Source: Bacillus sp. BA3
GTDB taxonomy: Bacteria; Bacillota; Bacilli; Bacillales; DSM-1321
NCBI GenBank assembly: GCA_002835675.1
Contig: PIZR01000003.1
Location: forward strand, 545,392 to 609,391
Reading direction: 5' to 3'
DNA length: 64,000 bases
In this document: in pieces, positions 8,569 through 17,633 of the stretch
Position numbering within the stretch: the first letter of the stretch is position 1
How the letters are laid out: every line of letters starts with the position of its first letter
The notes under the pieces: model-generated
Told to the model about the DNA's origin: nothing
Databases searched by the model: none
Seen by the model: the letters and a program-made list of their open reading frames with translations, nothing else
Position numbers and translations under genes: made by a program

Positions 8569-10290
8569 ATGTTAAAAACAAGATATGTTGTAGCGACCAT
8601 TGGATTATTGATAATGATTTTTATAGCAGTGATGTTCTTCCTTCCCAATCTTCAAGTTGAAAAAGCCACTAAAGGAAATACTTATACAGAATCTGTATTT
8701 GATCAAAGTAAGGTGACAACCGTGGATATAACATTGGCTGAAGAGGATTTGGATTCCATCCTGGATAACCCTACTGAAAAGGAGATCGTAAATGCCGACG
8801 TAACGATAGATGGGGAGACGGTTAAAAACGTGGGGTTTCGCACCAAGGGAAACCTTTCCTTGAATTCCGTTGTTCAAATGGGAGATTCCGATCGTTACAG
8901 CTGGAAGATAGACTTTGATTATTATCAGGAAGATCAAGATTTACACGGCCTGAAGAAGTTGGCCCTAAACAATAATTACAGTGATCCAACCTATATGAGA
9001 GAATACCTTTCCTATGAATTAATGGATAAGATGGGCATAGCGACTCCAGGACATTCCTATATGTACGTGACCATCAACGGAAAGGAATGGGGCCTTTATC
9101 TAGGGGTGGAAGCTATAGAAGAAACCTTTCTGAATACCAACTTCACTGATGGCACAGGCGATCTCTATTATCCGGATGGTACGGGAAGCGATTTAAAGTG
9201 GATCAGCGAAGACATTGATGACTACACAGGATTAAACTTGAAAACAAACGATAATTCGGACCAATCCTCCATGATCAAAATGCTCGATGCCATCAATAAT
9301 GGCGGGAATCTGGAGGAAGTCCTGGATGTCGATGAGATGCTGCGCTATTTCGCAGCCAATACTGCCCTTGTCAACCTCGATCACTATCAAGGAGATAAAA
9401 AGCACAATTACTACCTGTATGAAGAGAACGGGGTCTTTTCGATATTGCCTTGGGACTATAATATGTCATTTGGAGGTTATTCCGGAGGAGGCGGGCGACT
9501 GGCGGGCGACTCTGATCAAGAAACCGCTGACCAAAAAAATGGAACGGCTGCTGAGGGTAACGCCGATGCCGCTAAGCAGGATGACAAGGAACCCCTTGGA
9601 GGGGCACCGAATATGAACGGTGGCGGAATGATGGATATGAGCTCAAATTTCATGAATGAAAGTAATATCAACTTCAGCATTACCGAGCCTGTTTCAGGTA
9701 CAACCCTTGAAGAGCGCCCTTTATTGAATGCCCTGCTTTCCAACGACGAGTACCGTGAAAAATATTATGATTATCTAAATGACATTGCCACAGATTTTTT
9801 CTCTGAAGAAAATATGACAGCAATGACCACTGAAATTACTAAATTGATCACATCATATGTGAAAAAGGACCCGACCAAGTTTTATACAATGGACGAGTAT
9901 ACAGAAGCAACGTCAGGCGAGGAAACCCTGATTGACTTCGCTGTCAAACGTGCTGAATCAATATTGGCACAGCTTTCAGGAGATTTGGTCGTGAAAGCCG
10001 AGACAGAAAGCAGTATGGGCGGCGGAGCTCCTAATATCGGCGATGACGCAAATGCAGGCCAGCAATCGCCAAACATGGGTGGCGAGAATGGGGCTGCGAT
10101 GCAGCCACCGGACATGGACCGGGGCGGGAATGGTGCACCTCCTGGTTTAACCGGGAACATGGCCCAAAAGGGGGCAGGTAACAGCGCCTCATCAAAAGAT
10201 ACGATCATTCTATCTTCCGTGCTTCTAATCTTACTATTAGGTGCAATGGCTTTCGCCCACTTCTTTAAACGAAGAGGTAAAAAAGGATAA
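8569..10290 (+). CDS. CotH-kinase-family membrane-anchored protein
   Basis: 573 residues. An N-terminal hydrophobic helix (about residues 9-27) and a C-terminal helix (DTIILSSVLLILLLGAMAFA followed by KRRGKKG) suggest an extracytoplasmic domain held at both ends. The CotH-like part includes VGFRTKGNLSL, KLALNNNYSDPTYMREYLSY, WGLYLGVEAIEETFL, NLDHYQGDKKHNYYLYE and ILPWDYNMSFGGYSG, where the aspartate matches the metal-binding position of CotH kinases. Gly/Met/Asn-rich low-complexity stretches lie in the middle (about 345-370) and before the last helix. Start chosen at 8569 because GGAGGAAGG lies 9-17 bases upstream; an in-frame ATG at 8524 has no site. CotH kinases phosphorylate spore coat proteins in B. 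subtilis; the substrate here is unknown. Confidence 0.85.
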   Translation: MLKTRYVVATIGLLIMIFIAVMFFLPNLQVEKATKGNTYTESVFDQSKVTTVDITLAEEDLDSILDNPTEKEIVNADVTIDGETVKNVGFRTKGNLSLNSVVQMGDSDRYSWKIDFDYYQEDQDLHGLKKLALNNNYSDPTYMREYLSYELMDKMGIATPGHSYMYVTINGKEWGLYLGVEAIEETFLNTNFTDGTGDLYYPDGTGSDLKWISEDIDDYTGLNLKTNDNSDQSSMIKMLDAINNGGNLEEVLDVDEMLRYFAANTALVNLDHYQGDKKHNYYLYEENGVFSILPWDYNMSFGGYSGGGGRLAGDSDQETADQKNGTAAEGNADAAKQDDKEPLGGAPNMNGGGMMDMSSNFMNESNINFSITEPVSGTTLEERPLLNALLSNDEYREKYYDYLNDIATDFFSEENMTAMTTEITKLITSYVKKDPTKFYTMDEYTEATSGEETLIDFAVKRAESILAQLSGDLVVKAETESSMGGGAPNIGDDANAGQQSPNMGGENGAAMQPPDMDRGGNGAPPGLTGNMAQKGAGNSASSKDTIILSSVLLILLLGAMAFAHFFKRRGKKG

Positions 10291-10308
10291 TAGACTTACG
10301 AAAAACTG

Positions 10309-10339
10309 AGGTATCCCTAAAATTCGGGATACCTTTTTT
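10309..10339 (+). terminator. Terminator of the VTC-DUF4956-CotH cassette
   Basis: Nine-base-pair stem AGGTATCCC / GGGATACCT around an 8-base loop, followed by a run of T. Lies 18 bases after the CotH-like stop codon. Confidence 0.88.
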
Positions 10340-10480
10340 GAATGGCGTATAGGCATTCTCCGGGTTATTCCTCCACATTTGAATTATTTTTAGCTACTAA
10401 TCAATATAAAATACCCTTATTTGGTATAAAATAGTAAAATAGAGAGGTAAATGAACCTCTATCCTGAGGATTGTTCACTT

Positions 10481-10506
10481 GTTTATCATTTGATTTTAGT
10501 GGGTAA
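10481..10506 (+). promoter_or_regulatory. Candidate sigma-B promoter of the alpha-amylase gene
   Basis: GTTTAT (10481-10486), 14-base spacer, GGGTAA (10501-10506). This fits the Bacillus sigma-B pattern GTTTAA-N12-15-GGGWAW at 11 of 12 positions. The start codon is 78 bases downstream. An AGAGGT/ACCTCT inverted repeat at 10443-10460 lies just upstream. Inferred from consensus only. Confidence 0.65.
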
Positions 10507-10583
10507 AGATTTCCATTATCACTTTTTCCGATCGCATTAGTTTCACTATTGTTAAAAACAGGTCGGTGTCAGGGGGGGAACGG

Positions 10584-12047
10584 ATGAAAAGAAATCATAC
10601 GATGATGCAATTTTTTGAGTGGCATCTTGAGGCAGATGGTTCTCATTGGGAAAGATTGAAATATTCAGCCTCAAAGTTGAAGGATATAGGAATTGACTGC
10701 GTTTGGCTTCCGCCAGTCACCAAAGGGCAATCCGTTGGGGATAATGGATATGGAATATATGACGGTTACGATTTGGGGGAATTTGACCAAAAAGGAACCG
10801 TTCGTACCAAATATGGAACCAAAGATGAATTGCTGCAAGCAATAGCCACCTGTCATAACTACGGACTTTGCGTTTATATCGATTTAGTCATGAACCATAA
10901 GGCAGGAGCTGACGGAACCGAAAAATTTGAGGTGATTGAAGTCAATCCAGACAACCGTATGGAAGATATTTCAGAACCATTCGAAATGGAAGGCTGGACC
11001 AAATTCGATTTTCCGGGACGTAAAAATAAATACTCTGACTTTAAGTGGAACCATACTCATTTCAATGGTACAGACTATGATGCCGAAAACGACAAAATGG
11101 GTGTATTTCGCATCACAGGCGAAAATAAGCACTGGAATAAGCATGTCATCGATGAATTCGGAAACTACGATTATTTAATGTTTGCCAACATCGATTACAG
11201 CCTGCCGGAAGTTCGCAAGGAAATGATTAGCTGGGGAAAATGGATGGTTGATACGTTAAAGTGTGATGGTTTTCGTTTGGACGCCGTTAAACATATCGAT
11301 TATGAATTCATCAACGAATTTCTCCAAGAACTCATTCCTTATACAAAGGAACATTTTTTCATGGTCGGCGAATTTTGGAAGGCGGATGTTAAAGCCTGTC
11401 AAACTTACTTAGAGCAAACCAATCATGACCTCAACTTGTTCGATGTTTCCCTGCATTATAAATTTCATGAGGCCTCAAACGCAGGAACAGACTTCGACCT
11501 CTCAACCATCTTTGATGATACCCTCGTCCAAACCAATCCAGCAGAGGCTGTCACTTTTGTCGATAACCATGACTCCCAGCCTCATGAATCCCTGGAGTCT
11601 TGGGTAAAGGACTGGTTCAAGCCATCGGCATATGCACTTACCTTGCTTAGACTTTGCGGTTATCCGTGTGTCTTTTACGGAGACTATTATGGAATCGGCG
11701 GACCTTCTCCGGTGCCTGGGAAAAAGGATATCCTGGATCGCCTATTATTCGCTAGGTATGAAAAAGCTTACGGAGAACAAACCGATTACTTTGATGATCC
11801 AAATACGATAGGCTGGGTCCGGCACGGAGTTGAAGAGCTAGAAGGCTCGGGGTGTGCGGTCATTATCTCTAATGGAGATCACAACAGTGAAAAAAGGATG
11901 TTCGTCGGTGAACATCGGGCTGGTGAAATCTGGAGTGATTTAACCTATCATAGAGATGACCACATCACCATTGAAGAAGATGGGTTCGCGACATTCCCCG
12001 TTCATGGAAAAAGCGTATCTGTATGGGCCTTGAATAATCCACTCTAA
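10584..12047 (+). CDS. Cytoplasmic alpha-amylase (GH13)
   Basis: 487-residue GH13 enzyme hydrolysing alpha-1,4-glucan. It resembles the liquefying-type bacterial amylases but has no signal peptide, so it should act inside the cell. Catalytic residues: nucleophile Asp in GFRLDAVKHID, acid/base Glu in MVGEFWKAD, third Asp in FVDNHDSQ; the conserved DLVMNH region is also present. Start at the ATG (10584), which has AGGGGGGGAA 4-13 bases upstream; an in-frame GTG at 10566 would put the ribosome site inside the gene. A sigma-B-type promoter upstream suggests stress or stationary-phase use, perhaps of internal glycogen or maltodextrin. Confidence 0.92.
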   Translation: MKRNHTMMQFFEWHLEADGSHWERLKYSASKLKDIGIDCVWLPPVTKGQSVGDNGYGIYDGYDLGEFDQKGTVRTKYGTKDELLQAIATCHNYGLCVYIDLVMNHKAGADGTEKFEVIEVNPDNRMEDISEPFEMEGWTKFDFPGRKNKYSDFKWNHTHFNGTDYDAENDKMGVFRITGENKHWNKHVIDEFGNYDYLMFANIDYSLPEVRKEMISWGKWMVDTLKCDGFRLDAVKHIDYEFINEFLQELIPYTKEHFFMVGEFWKADVKACQTYLEQTNHDLNLFDVSLHYKFHEASNAGTDFDLSTIFDDTLVQTNPAEAVTFVDNHDSQPHESLESWVKDWFKPSAYALTLLRLCGYPCVFYGDYYGIGGPSPVPGKKDILDRLLFARYEKAYGEQTDYFDDPNTIGWVRHGVEELEGSGCAVIISNGDHNSEKRMFVGEHRAGEIWSDLTYHRDDHITIEEDGFATFPVHGKSVSVWALNNPL

Positions 12048-12055
12048 AAAGAGAT

Positions 12056-12098
12056 AGCAAGGAACGGCATGTCTTTTGCAGATATGCTGTTCTTTGCT
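12056..12098 (+). other. Stable hairpin between amylase and pepT
   Basis: 15-base arms AGCAAGGAACGGCAT (12056-12070) and ATGCTGTTCTTTGCT (12084-12098) pair completely if two G-U pairs are allowed, with a 13-base loop. There is no T run, so it is either an inefficient terminator or an mRNA processing/stabilising element that uncouples pepT from the amylase. Confidence 0.55.
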
Positions 12099-12188
12099 GA
12101 TTACACCACCCAAGAAGGTTTGGAAAAAGATAATTTTTCCATTCCGGTCAATCATGGTAAGATAAGGGAAAAAGGAGTTGAAGGAAAA

Positions 12189-13424
12189 GTGAAAAATGAA
12201 ATCATTGAAAGATTCACTTCTTATGTGAAAGTGGATACCCAATCGAATGAGGAAAATCCCTCATGCCCTTCTACACCCGGACAGCTGACCTTGGCAAATG
12301 CATTGGTCAAGGAACTTCAATCCATTGGGATGAAGGATGTGACAATTGATGGGAACGGCTATGTCATGGCAACCTTGCCAGCCAATTCAAATAAGGATGT
12401 CCCGACAATCGGTTTCTTGGCCCATGTCGATACAGCAACGGATTTCACTGGAAAAGATGTAAAACCGCAAATCGTTGACAACTATGATGGCAAAGATCTT
12501 ACTTTACATGAAAAATTGGATGTCATTCTTTCACCTGATGATTTTCCTTCGCTTAAGAACTATAAAGGGCATACCTTGATTACGACGGATGGGACAACCC
12601 TGTTGGGAGCAGATAATAAGGCTGGAATTGCCGAAATCATGACTGCCATGGATTACTTGATTCAGCATCCGGAAATCAAGCATGGAAAAATCCGTGTTGC
12701 TTTTACTCCCGATGAGGAAATCGGAAGGGGGCCCCATAAGTTTGATGTAGATGCTTTTGGTGCCCAATTTGCCTACACCGTGGACGGCGGCCCACTTGGA
12801 GAACTTGAATATGAAAGCTTCAATGCAGCATCGGCCAAAATCCTGATCAAAGGGACGAATATTCACCCTGGTACGGCTAAAGGAAAAATGGTCAATTCAG
12901 CCAAAATAGCAATGGAATTCCATAATAGGCTCCCAGTGGCGGAAGCACCGGAATATACGGAGGGTTACGAAGGATTTTATCATCTGCTTTCATTTCACGG
13001 TGATGTGGAGGAGACCAAGCTTTCTTACATCATCAGGGATTTCGACCGCCAAAAATTTAATGACCGCAAGGAATATATAACAAAAGTAAGCGAGGATTTA
13101 AAAGAAAAATATGGGCAAAACCGGATCCAGCTTGAATTACACGACCAATACTTCAACATGAAGGAAAAAATTGAGCCCGTTAAGGAAATCGTGGATATTG
13201 CCCATGAAGCAATGGAGAAACTCGATATAAAACCGAAAATCTCACCAATACGCGGTGGTACGGACGGTTCTCAATTATCTTATATGGGACTGCCAACACC
13301 CAACATCTTTACGGGCGGGGAGAACTTTCATGGCAAATATGAATTTATTTCCGTCGATAATATGCTACTGGCCACTAAGGTTATCGTTGGCATTGCATCG
13401 CTTTTTGAAGAAAAGGCAAAGTAG
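12189..13424 (+). CDS. pepT: Peptidase T (tripeptide aminopeptidase)
   Basis: 411-residue M20-family zinc peptidase that removes the N-terminal residue of tripeptides in the cytosol. Metal-binding and catalytic elements are visible in [12 protein letters not shown] (His, Asp), [14 protein letters not shown] (bridging Asp), [11 protein letters not shown] (catalytic Glu pair) and the late [11 protein letters not shown] histidine. I take the GTG at 12189 as start ([12 protein letters not shown]): AAAGGAG lies upstream at 12171 and the length then matches PepT of other bacilli (about 410). The reading frame stays open 40 codons further upstream but with no homologous appearance. Confidence 0.93.
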   Translation: MKNEIIERFTSYVKVDTQSNEENPSCPSTPGQLTLANALVKELQSIGMKDVTIDGNGYVMATLPANSNKDVPTIGFLAHVDTATDFTGKDVKPQIVDNYDGKDLTLHEKLDVILSPDDFPSLKNYKGHTLITTDGTTLLGADNKAGIAEIMTAMDYLIQHPEIKHGKIRVAFTPDEEIGRGPHKFDVDAFGAQFAYTVDGGPLGELEYESFNAASAKILIKGTNIHPGTAKGKMVNSAKIAMEFHNRLPVAEAPEYTEGYEGFYHLLSFHGDVEETKLSYIIRDFDRQKFNDRKEYITKVSEDLKEKYGQNRIQLELHDQYFNMKEKIEPVKEIVDIAHEAMEKLDIKPKISPIRGGTDGSQLSYMGLPTPNIFTGGENFHGKYEFISVDNMLLATKVIVGIASLFEEKAK

Positions 13425-13442
13425 CATGATACCTGTTTATTG

Positions 13443-13474
13443 AAAAACCCCCAGACTCCAAGTCTGGGGGTTTT
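13443..13474. terminator. Bidirectional terminator between pepT and katE
   Basis: Stem ACCCCCAGACT / AGTCTGGGGGT with a 3-base loop, A run on the left and T run on the right. It can serve the convergent genes pepT (plus) and katE (minus). Confidence 0.92.
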
Positions 13475-13483
13475 GATTCAATA

Positions 13484-15553
13484 TTAAGCGCGTGTCCAGT
13501 GACGGTGCTTGGCAATTGCCTCGATAAAGGCATAACCACTATTTTTATCCGTAATAGCTACAATGCCTCCGGCTGGATCATTGGAAACGATGCCTGCCTT
13601 CGATAAGATCTCGGCTCCTTCTTTTCCCGCTCCAATCGCTTTGAAATGATTGTAGGCTTCATCAACAAAGTAAATGGGTTCCTTGGACGCCTTTAAGGCA
13701 TCGACACTCTCCTGGCCTCCTGCCACATATACAGCATCGAAAAGTACCGAATCGGCTGTCAGGAATGTCTGATTCACCTCGACCTGCTGTCCTTCAGAAC
13801 TTGTAATCAATCCACGATTAATGCTGATGATTTCAGCCGTTATACCTGCAGATTTAAATGATTCCAAGACTTGATCAACCTCCGGCCCGTTGAAACCATC
13901 TGCGGCCAGGATTGCCACTTTTCTTGTTGCGGCCGTGTTCACTTTCATTTGCTCCTGGCTTAAAGCTGGAGAAGCCAAGTCCATTTTGACCTCACTTTTG
14001 TTGGATGGAGGCTTCACGCCCACTCCAATAGCGATCGTTTTGGCCAGCTCGACATCTACATTGCTGAACATCTCGACAATTTGCTGCTGAACGTCCTTAT
14101 TTTTGACTTTTCCCACTTCAAAGTGGAAAGCCTGTATAATATGCTCCTTCTCCACTTCCGTCATGCTATTCCAAAATAGTTTAGCCTGGCTGTAATGATC
14201 CTTGAAGCTTTCACTGCGCTGCCGGACCTTTCTGCCATCGACTTTTTCCTGGTAATGTGCATAGCCGCCTTCCTCTTCCGAAGCAGGTTCAGGAGAGTTG
14301 CCTGCAAGGGAATTTTTGTGGTAGCTGACCGGCCCTGGATTTATTGACATTCTGTGCATGCCATCGCGCTGATTATTATGGACGGGGGCAACCGACCTAT
14401 TAATCGGAAGCTCATGGAAGTTCGGTCCTCCCAATCGGGATAGCTGGGTATCGGTGTATGAGAATAAACGTCCCTGAAGCAGCGGATCATTTGAAAAGTC
14501 AATACCAGGTACAACATGCCCCGGATGGAAAGCTATCTGTTCCGACTCTGCAAAAAAGTTATCCGTATTTTGGTTCAAAACCATTTTTCCGATTATTTTA
14601 ACCGGGATTTGTTCTTCCGGCCATAGTTTAGTAGGATCAAGGATATCAAAGTCGAATTTGAATTCATCTTCTTCCTTAATCATTTGAACGCCAAATTCAA
14701 ATTCAGGATAATTTCCGGTATCTATCGCTTCCCACAGATCTTGGCGGTGAAAATCAGGATTCTTCCCTGCAATTTTCTGTGCCTCATCCCAGACAAGGGA
14801 TTTAACTCCCAGTACAGGCTTCCAATGGAATTTAACGAAATGGGCCACGCCCTGCTCATTTACAAAACGGAATGTGTGGACACCAAACCCTTCCATCATC
14901 CGGAAACTTCTCGGTATGGCCCTATCAGATAGATGCCACATGACCATATGTGCCGTTTCTTCATTGTTGGCTACGAAGTCCCAAAAAGTATCATGGGCAG
15001 ACGCGGCCTGAGGTATTTCATTATGAGGCTCCGGTTTAACCGCATGAATTAAATCCGGGAACTTAATGGCATCCTGGATAAAAAATACCGGAATATTATT
15101 TCCGACCAAATCATAGTTTCCTTCCTCCGTATAAAACTTTGTAGAGAATCCCCTTACATCACGGACCGAGTCTGCCGAACCTCGGGAACCTGCCACAGTG
15201 GAGTAACGAACGAATACTGGTGTCTTGACTGAAGGGTCTTGAAGAAACTTGGCTTTTGTATATTCGGTCATCGGTTCATATACCTGGAAATATCCATGTG
15301 CACCAGATCCCCGCGCATGGACAATTCGCTCAGGAATACGCTCATGGTCAAAATGAGTCATTTTTTCACGAAAATGAAAATCCTCCATCAATGTTGGACC
15401 ACGGGTTCCCGCTTTCAAAGAATGCTCATCCTCAGAAACACGCAAACCTTGGTTAGTCGTCATCTTTTTCCCATTATCGTCCACTCGATATTGATCCAAC
15501 TGCTGCTTCTTACTTTGCTCATCGATTCTTCCGCTTTCATTTGCTTTCGTCAT
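13484..15553 (-). CDS. katE: Large-subunit catalase (HPII/KatE type)
   Basis: 689-residue monofunctional haem catalase with the extra C-terminal flavodoxin/DJ-1-like domain of large catalases (from about residue 545, KVAILAADGFNGPEV). Active-site His is in RIVHARGSGAHGYFQ, Asn in VGNNIPVFFIQDA, and the haem-ligand Tyr in RLFSYTDTQLSRLGGPNF. Start set at MTKANESG (15553): GGAGGG lies 10 bases upstream, while the earlier in-frame ATG (15571) has the same GGAGGG inside its codons. A sigma-B-type promoter lies about 100 bases upstream, consistent with the general-stress regulation known for B. subtilis KatE. Confidence 0.95.
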   Translation of the reverse strand: MTKANESGRIDEQSKKQQLDQYRVDDNGKKMTTNQGLRVSEDEHSLKAGTRGPTLMEDFHFREKMTHFDHERIPERIVHARGSGAHGYFQVYEPMTEYTKAKFLQDPSVKTPVFVRYSTVAGSRGSADSVRDVRGFSTKFYTEEGNYDLVGNNIPVFFIQDAIKFPDLIHAVKPEPHNEIPQAASAHDTFWDFVANNEETAHMVMWHLSDRAIPRSFRMMEGFGVHTFRFVNEQGVAHFVKFHWKPVLGVKSLVWDEAQKIAGKNPDFHRQDLWEAIDTGNYPEFEFGVQMIKEEDEFKFDFDILDPTKLWPEEQIPVKIIGKMVLNQNTDNFFAESEQIAFHPGHVVPGIDFSNDPLLQGRLFSYTDTQLSRLGGPNFHELPINRSVAPVHNNQRDGMHRMSINPGPVSYHKNSLAGNSPEPASEEEGGYAHYQEKVDGRKVRQRSESFKDHYSQAKLFWNSMTEVEKEHIIQAFHFEVGKVKNKDVQQQIVEMFSNVDVELAKTIAIGVGVKPPSNKSEVKMDLASPALSQEQMKVNTAATRKVAILAADGFNGPEVDQVLESFKSAGITAEIISINRGLITSSEGQQVEVNQTFLTADSVLFDAVYVAGGQESVDALKASKEPIYFVDEAYNHFKAIGAGKEGAEILSKAGIVSNDPAGGIVAITDKNSGYAFIEAIAKHRHWTRA

Positions 15554-15642
15554 CCCACTCAATCCCTCCATGTCTATGAATTCAGATTAAATCGTGTTGT
15601 ATGTATTTATTGATTCATAATAACTGCATTATCCTTCCTCAT

Positions 15643-15668
15643 ATACCACTCTGTTTTGATGGATAAAC
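15643..15668 (-). promoter_or_regulatory. Candidate sigma-B promoter of katE
   Basis: Read on minus: GTTTAT (15663-15668), 14-base spacer, TGGTAT (15643-15648). Five of six bases match in each element of the sigma-B consensus and the spacing is right. KatE of B. subtilis is known to belong to the sigma-B regulon. Confidence 0.6.
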
Positions 15669-15721
15669 AGAATTCAGAAAAAGAATCTTAACGACCTCAT
15701 TAAACAAAGGTTATTATTCCT

Positions 15722-15825
15722 GGACGGATCATTTTGGCGTGGGTCGGATTATTCTGGAGGTAGGTCGAATTGTTCCCGGGGTAGGTCGAATTATGTCTTA
15801 GATAGGTCGAATTCTTCCTGTCCCC
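15722..15825. repeat. Five imperfect 21-bp tandem repeats
   Basis: Copies begin at 15722 (20 bases), 15742, 15763, 15784 and 15805. The conserved core of each is GGTCGAATTRTT or a close variant, followed by a more variable half. Because 21 is a multiple of three, minus-strand frames stay open and encode repeated NSTYxxN units, but no ribosome site or family similarity supports a gene. Lies between katE and dbpA. Confidence 0.85.
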
Positions 15826-15832
15826 AGTTTTG

Positions 15833-15877
15833 AATAAAAAGAAGCGGGAAGACCGACTTTCGGTCTTCCCGCTTCTT
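15833..15877 (-). terminator. Terminator of dbpA
   Basis: Sixteen-base stem GAAGCGGGAAGACCGA / TCGGTCTTCCCGCTTC, and on minus a T run (from AATAAAAAG on plus) follows. Sits 15 bases beyond the dbpA stop. Confidence 0.9.
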
Positions 15878-15891
15878 ACATTCAACACCCT

Positions 15892-17340
15892 TTAGTTCTT
15901 AAAGGCCTCTGAAACCTTCAGAAGTTTGCCTTTTACTTTCGTATTTTTCATTACTTTCAAGACAAGCGGTCCCTTTTCATTCAATATTTCCACATAAGAA
16001 ACATTGTCCTGAATCGTAATGATCCCGATGTCCTCTGCATTCACTCCATCAATCTTAGCGATGGTTCCGACAAAATCCACAGCCCTAAGTTTCTTTTTCT
16101 TGCCGCCATTAAAATACAGCTTCATGATTTGTTTATTCAATTGTTCGCTTTTATCTTTTTTGATCTTTGGACGAGCTTCCAGTTTCGCTTCGAATTCCAT
16201 TTTTTTATTGGAGACTTCCTCTTTTGAAGGAACAGCCATCTTAGGGATTTCAAAACCGATATATCCTTGGATTTCAGCAAGGAATTTATCTTCATACGGC
16301 GTCACAAAAGTAATGGCCTTTCCTTTTTTGCCGGCACGGCCCGTTCTTCCAGTCCGATGTACGTAACTTTCCTTTTCCAATGGCAGGTCATAGTTAATCA
16401 CATGGGTTATATTGTCGATGTCAATTCCACGTGCAGCAACATCTGTCGCAACCAAATAGCGGAATTCACCTCTTCTGAATTCATTCATCACTGCAAGGCG
16501 ATCTTCCTGAAGCATGCCGCCGTGAATCATATCACACGGATACTCCAGCTCCATCAGCTGTTCACATACTTGGTCCACCCTATCTTTTGTCCGGCAGAAA
16601 ATGATGCAGCTATCGGGGTTTTCCGTGATGGTGACGTCCCTAAGCAGGGAAAATTTATCATCTTCCTTCACTTCAATAAGTGCATGTTCAATTTTCTCCG
16701 TCGTTAATCCCTTTGCTTTGATTTCAATATCCAAAGGATCTTTCATATATTGCTTGCATAGCTTTTTTATACTCTCAGGTAACGTAGCAGAGAACAGCAT
16801 GGTTACTCTATCTTTCGGAAGCTCTTTAATAATGGCTTCCACTTGTTCAATGAAGCCCATATTCAGCATTTCATCCGCTTCATCAATAACTAAATGAGTT
16901 AAGCGTTCCAAGGCGAATGTCCCTTTTTCGATATGATCCAGAACACGCCCCGGAGTTCCAACGACTACATGGCTTTTTTGTTTCAATTCCGCTTTTTGGA
17001 GTGCGAATGGATGTTTTCCATAAACCGCAGTAGCCTTTATCCTCTTAAATCTGCCAATATTCGTAATATCCTCTTTAACCTGCACGGCAAGCTCACGTGT
17101 CGGTGTTAAAATAAGCGCCTGAGGCTTATTCTCCTCCCAATCGACCATTTCGCATATCGGTATGCCGAATGAAGCGGTCTTGCCGCTTCCCGTTTGTGAT
17201 TTAACGACCAGATCACGCCTTTTCAGCGCCACTGGAATCACTTCACGCTGCACCTCGGTTGGATGTTGATATCCCAAGCTTTCTAATGCCCTTACAATTT
17301 CATCGCTTAATGTATAATCAGTAAAACTCAATTCATTCAT
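15892..17340 (-). CDS. dbpA: DEAD-box RNA helicase DbpA (YxiN)
   Basis: 482-residue RNA helicase. Motifs in order: Q-motif near [10 protein letters not shown], Walker [35 protein letters not shown] in FSATLPES, and [14 protein letters not shown]. The last ~75 residues ([20 protein letters not shown]...) form the RRM-like domain that in B. subtilis YxiN binds hairpin 92 of 23S rRNA, so a role in 50S assembly is likely. Length agrees with YxiN (about 480). Single-gene unit, with its own terminator downstream. Confidence 0.93.
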   Translation of the reverse strand: MNELSFTDYTLSDEIVRALESLGYQHPTEVQREVIPVALKRRDLVVKSQTGSGKTASFGIPICEMVDWEENKPQALILTPTRELAVQVKEDITNIGRFKRIKATAVYGKHPFALQKAELKQKSHVVVGTPGRVLDHIEKGTFALERLTHLVIDEADEMLNMGFIEQVEAIIKELPKDRVTMLFSATLPESIKKLCKQYMKDPLDIEIKAKGLTTEKIEHALIEVKEDDKFSLLRDVTITENPDSCIIFCRTKDRVDQVCEQLMELEYPCDMIHGGMLQEDRLAVMNEFRRGEFRYLVATDVAARGIDIDNITHVINYDLPLEKESYVHRTGRTGRAGKKGKAITFVTPYEDKFLAEIQGYIGFEIPKMAVPSKEEVSNKKMEFEAKLEARPKIKKDKSEQLNKQIMKLYFNGGKKKKLRAVDFVGTIAKIDGVNAEDIGIITIQDNVSYVEILNEKGPLVLKVMKNTKVKGKLLKVSEAFKN

Positions 17341-17633
17341 ATAACAGCCTCTTTTGTTGTTTAGTATGTTGCCTTATTGTTTCCATAATCGTAATTTCCT
17401 TATACAGAGTTCTATTATACGCGATATGCATCGATAAACCTTGTAATATCCAAATCCAATTACCTTATTTCAATATAATGTAGCGTCCGTCTTCAATAAA
17501 ACAAGGGTCATCAGGATCTCATAATCCGAGTTAATCAAAATGGACCCTGCTTCTTTCAATATGCTAAAATATGTATGAAATTGCGGAAAATAGGGTGTAG
17601 ATTCTAACCGAAGTCCAAAAGGAGAGCTGATTT

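Noticed and set aside
15700..15888. 62-codon minus frame with NSTY repeats as a gene
   Set aside because: It is created by 21-base tandem repeats and runs through the dbpA terminator; no ribosome site or known family.
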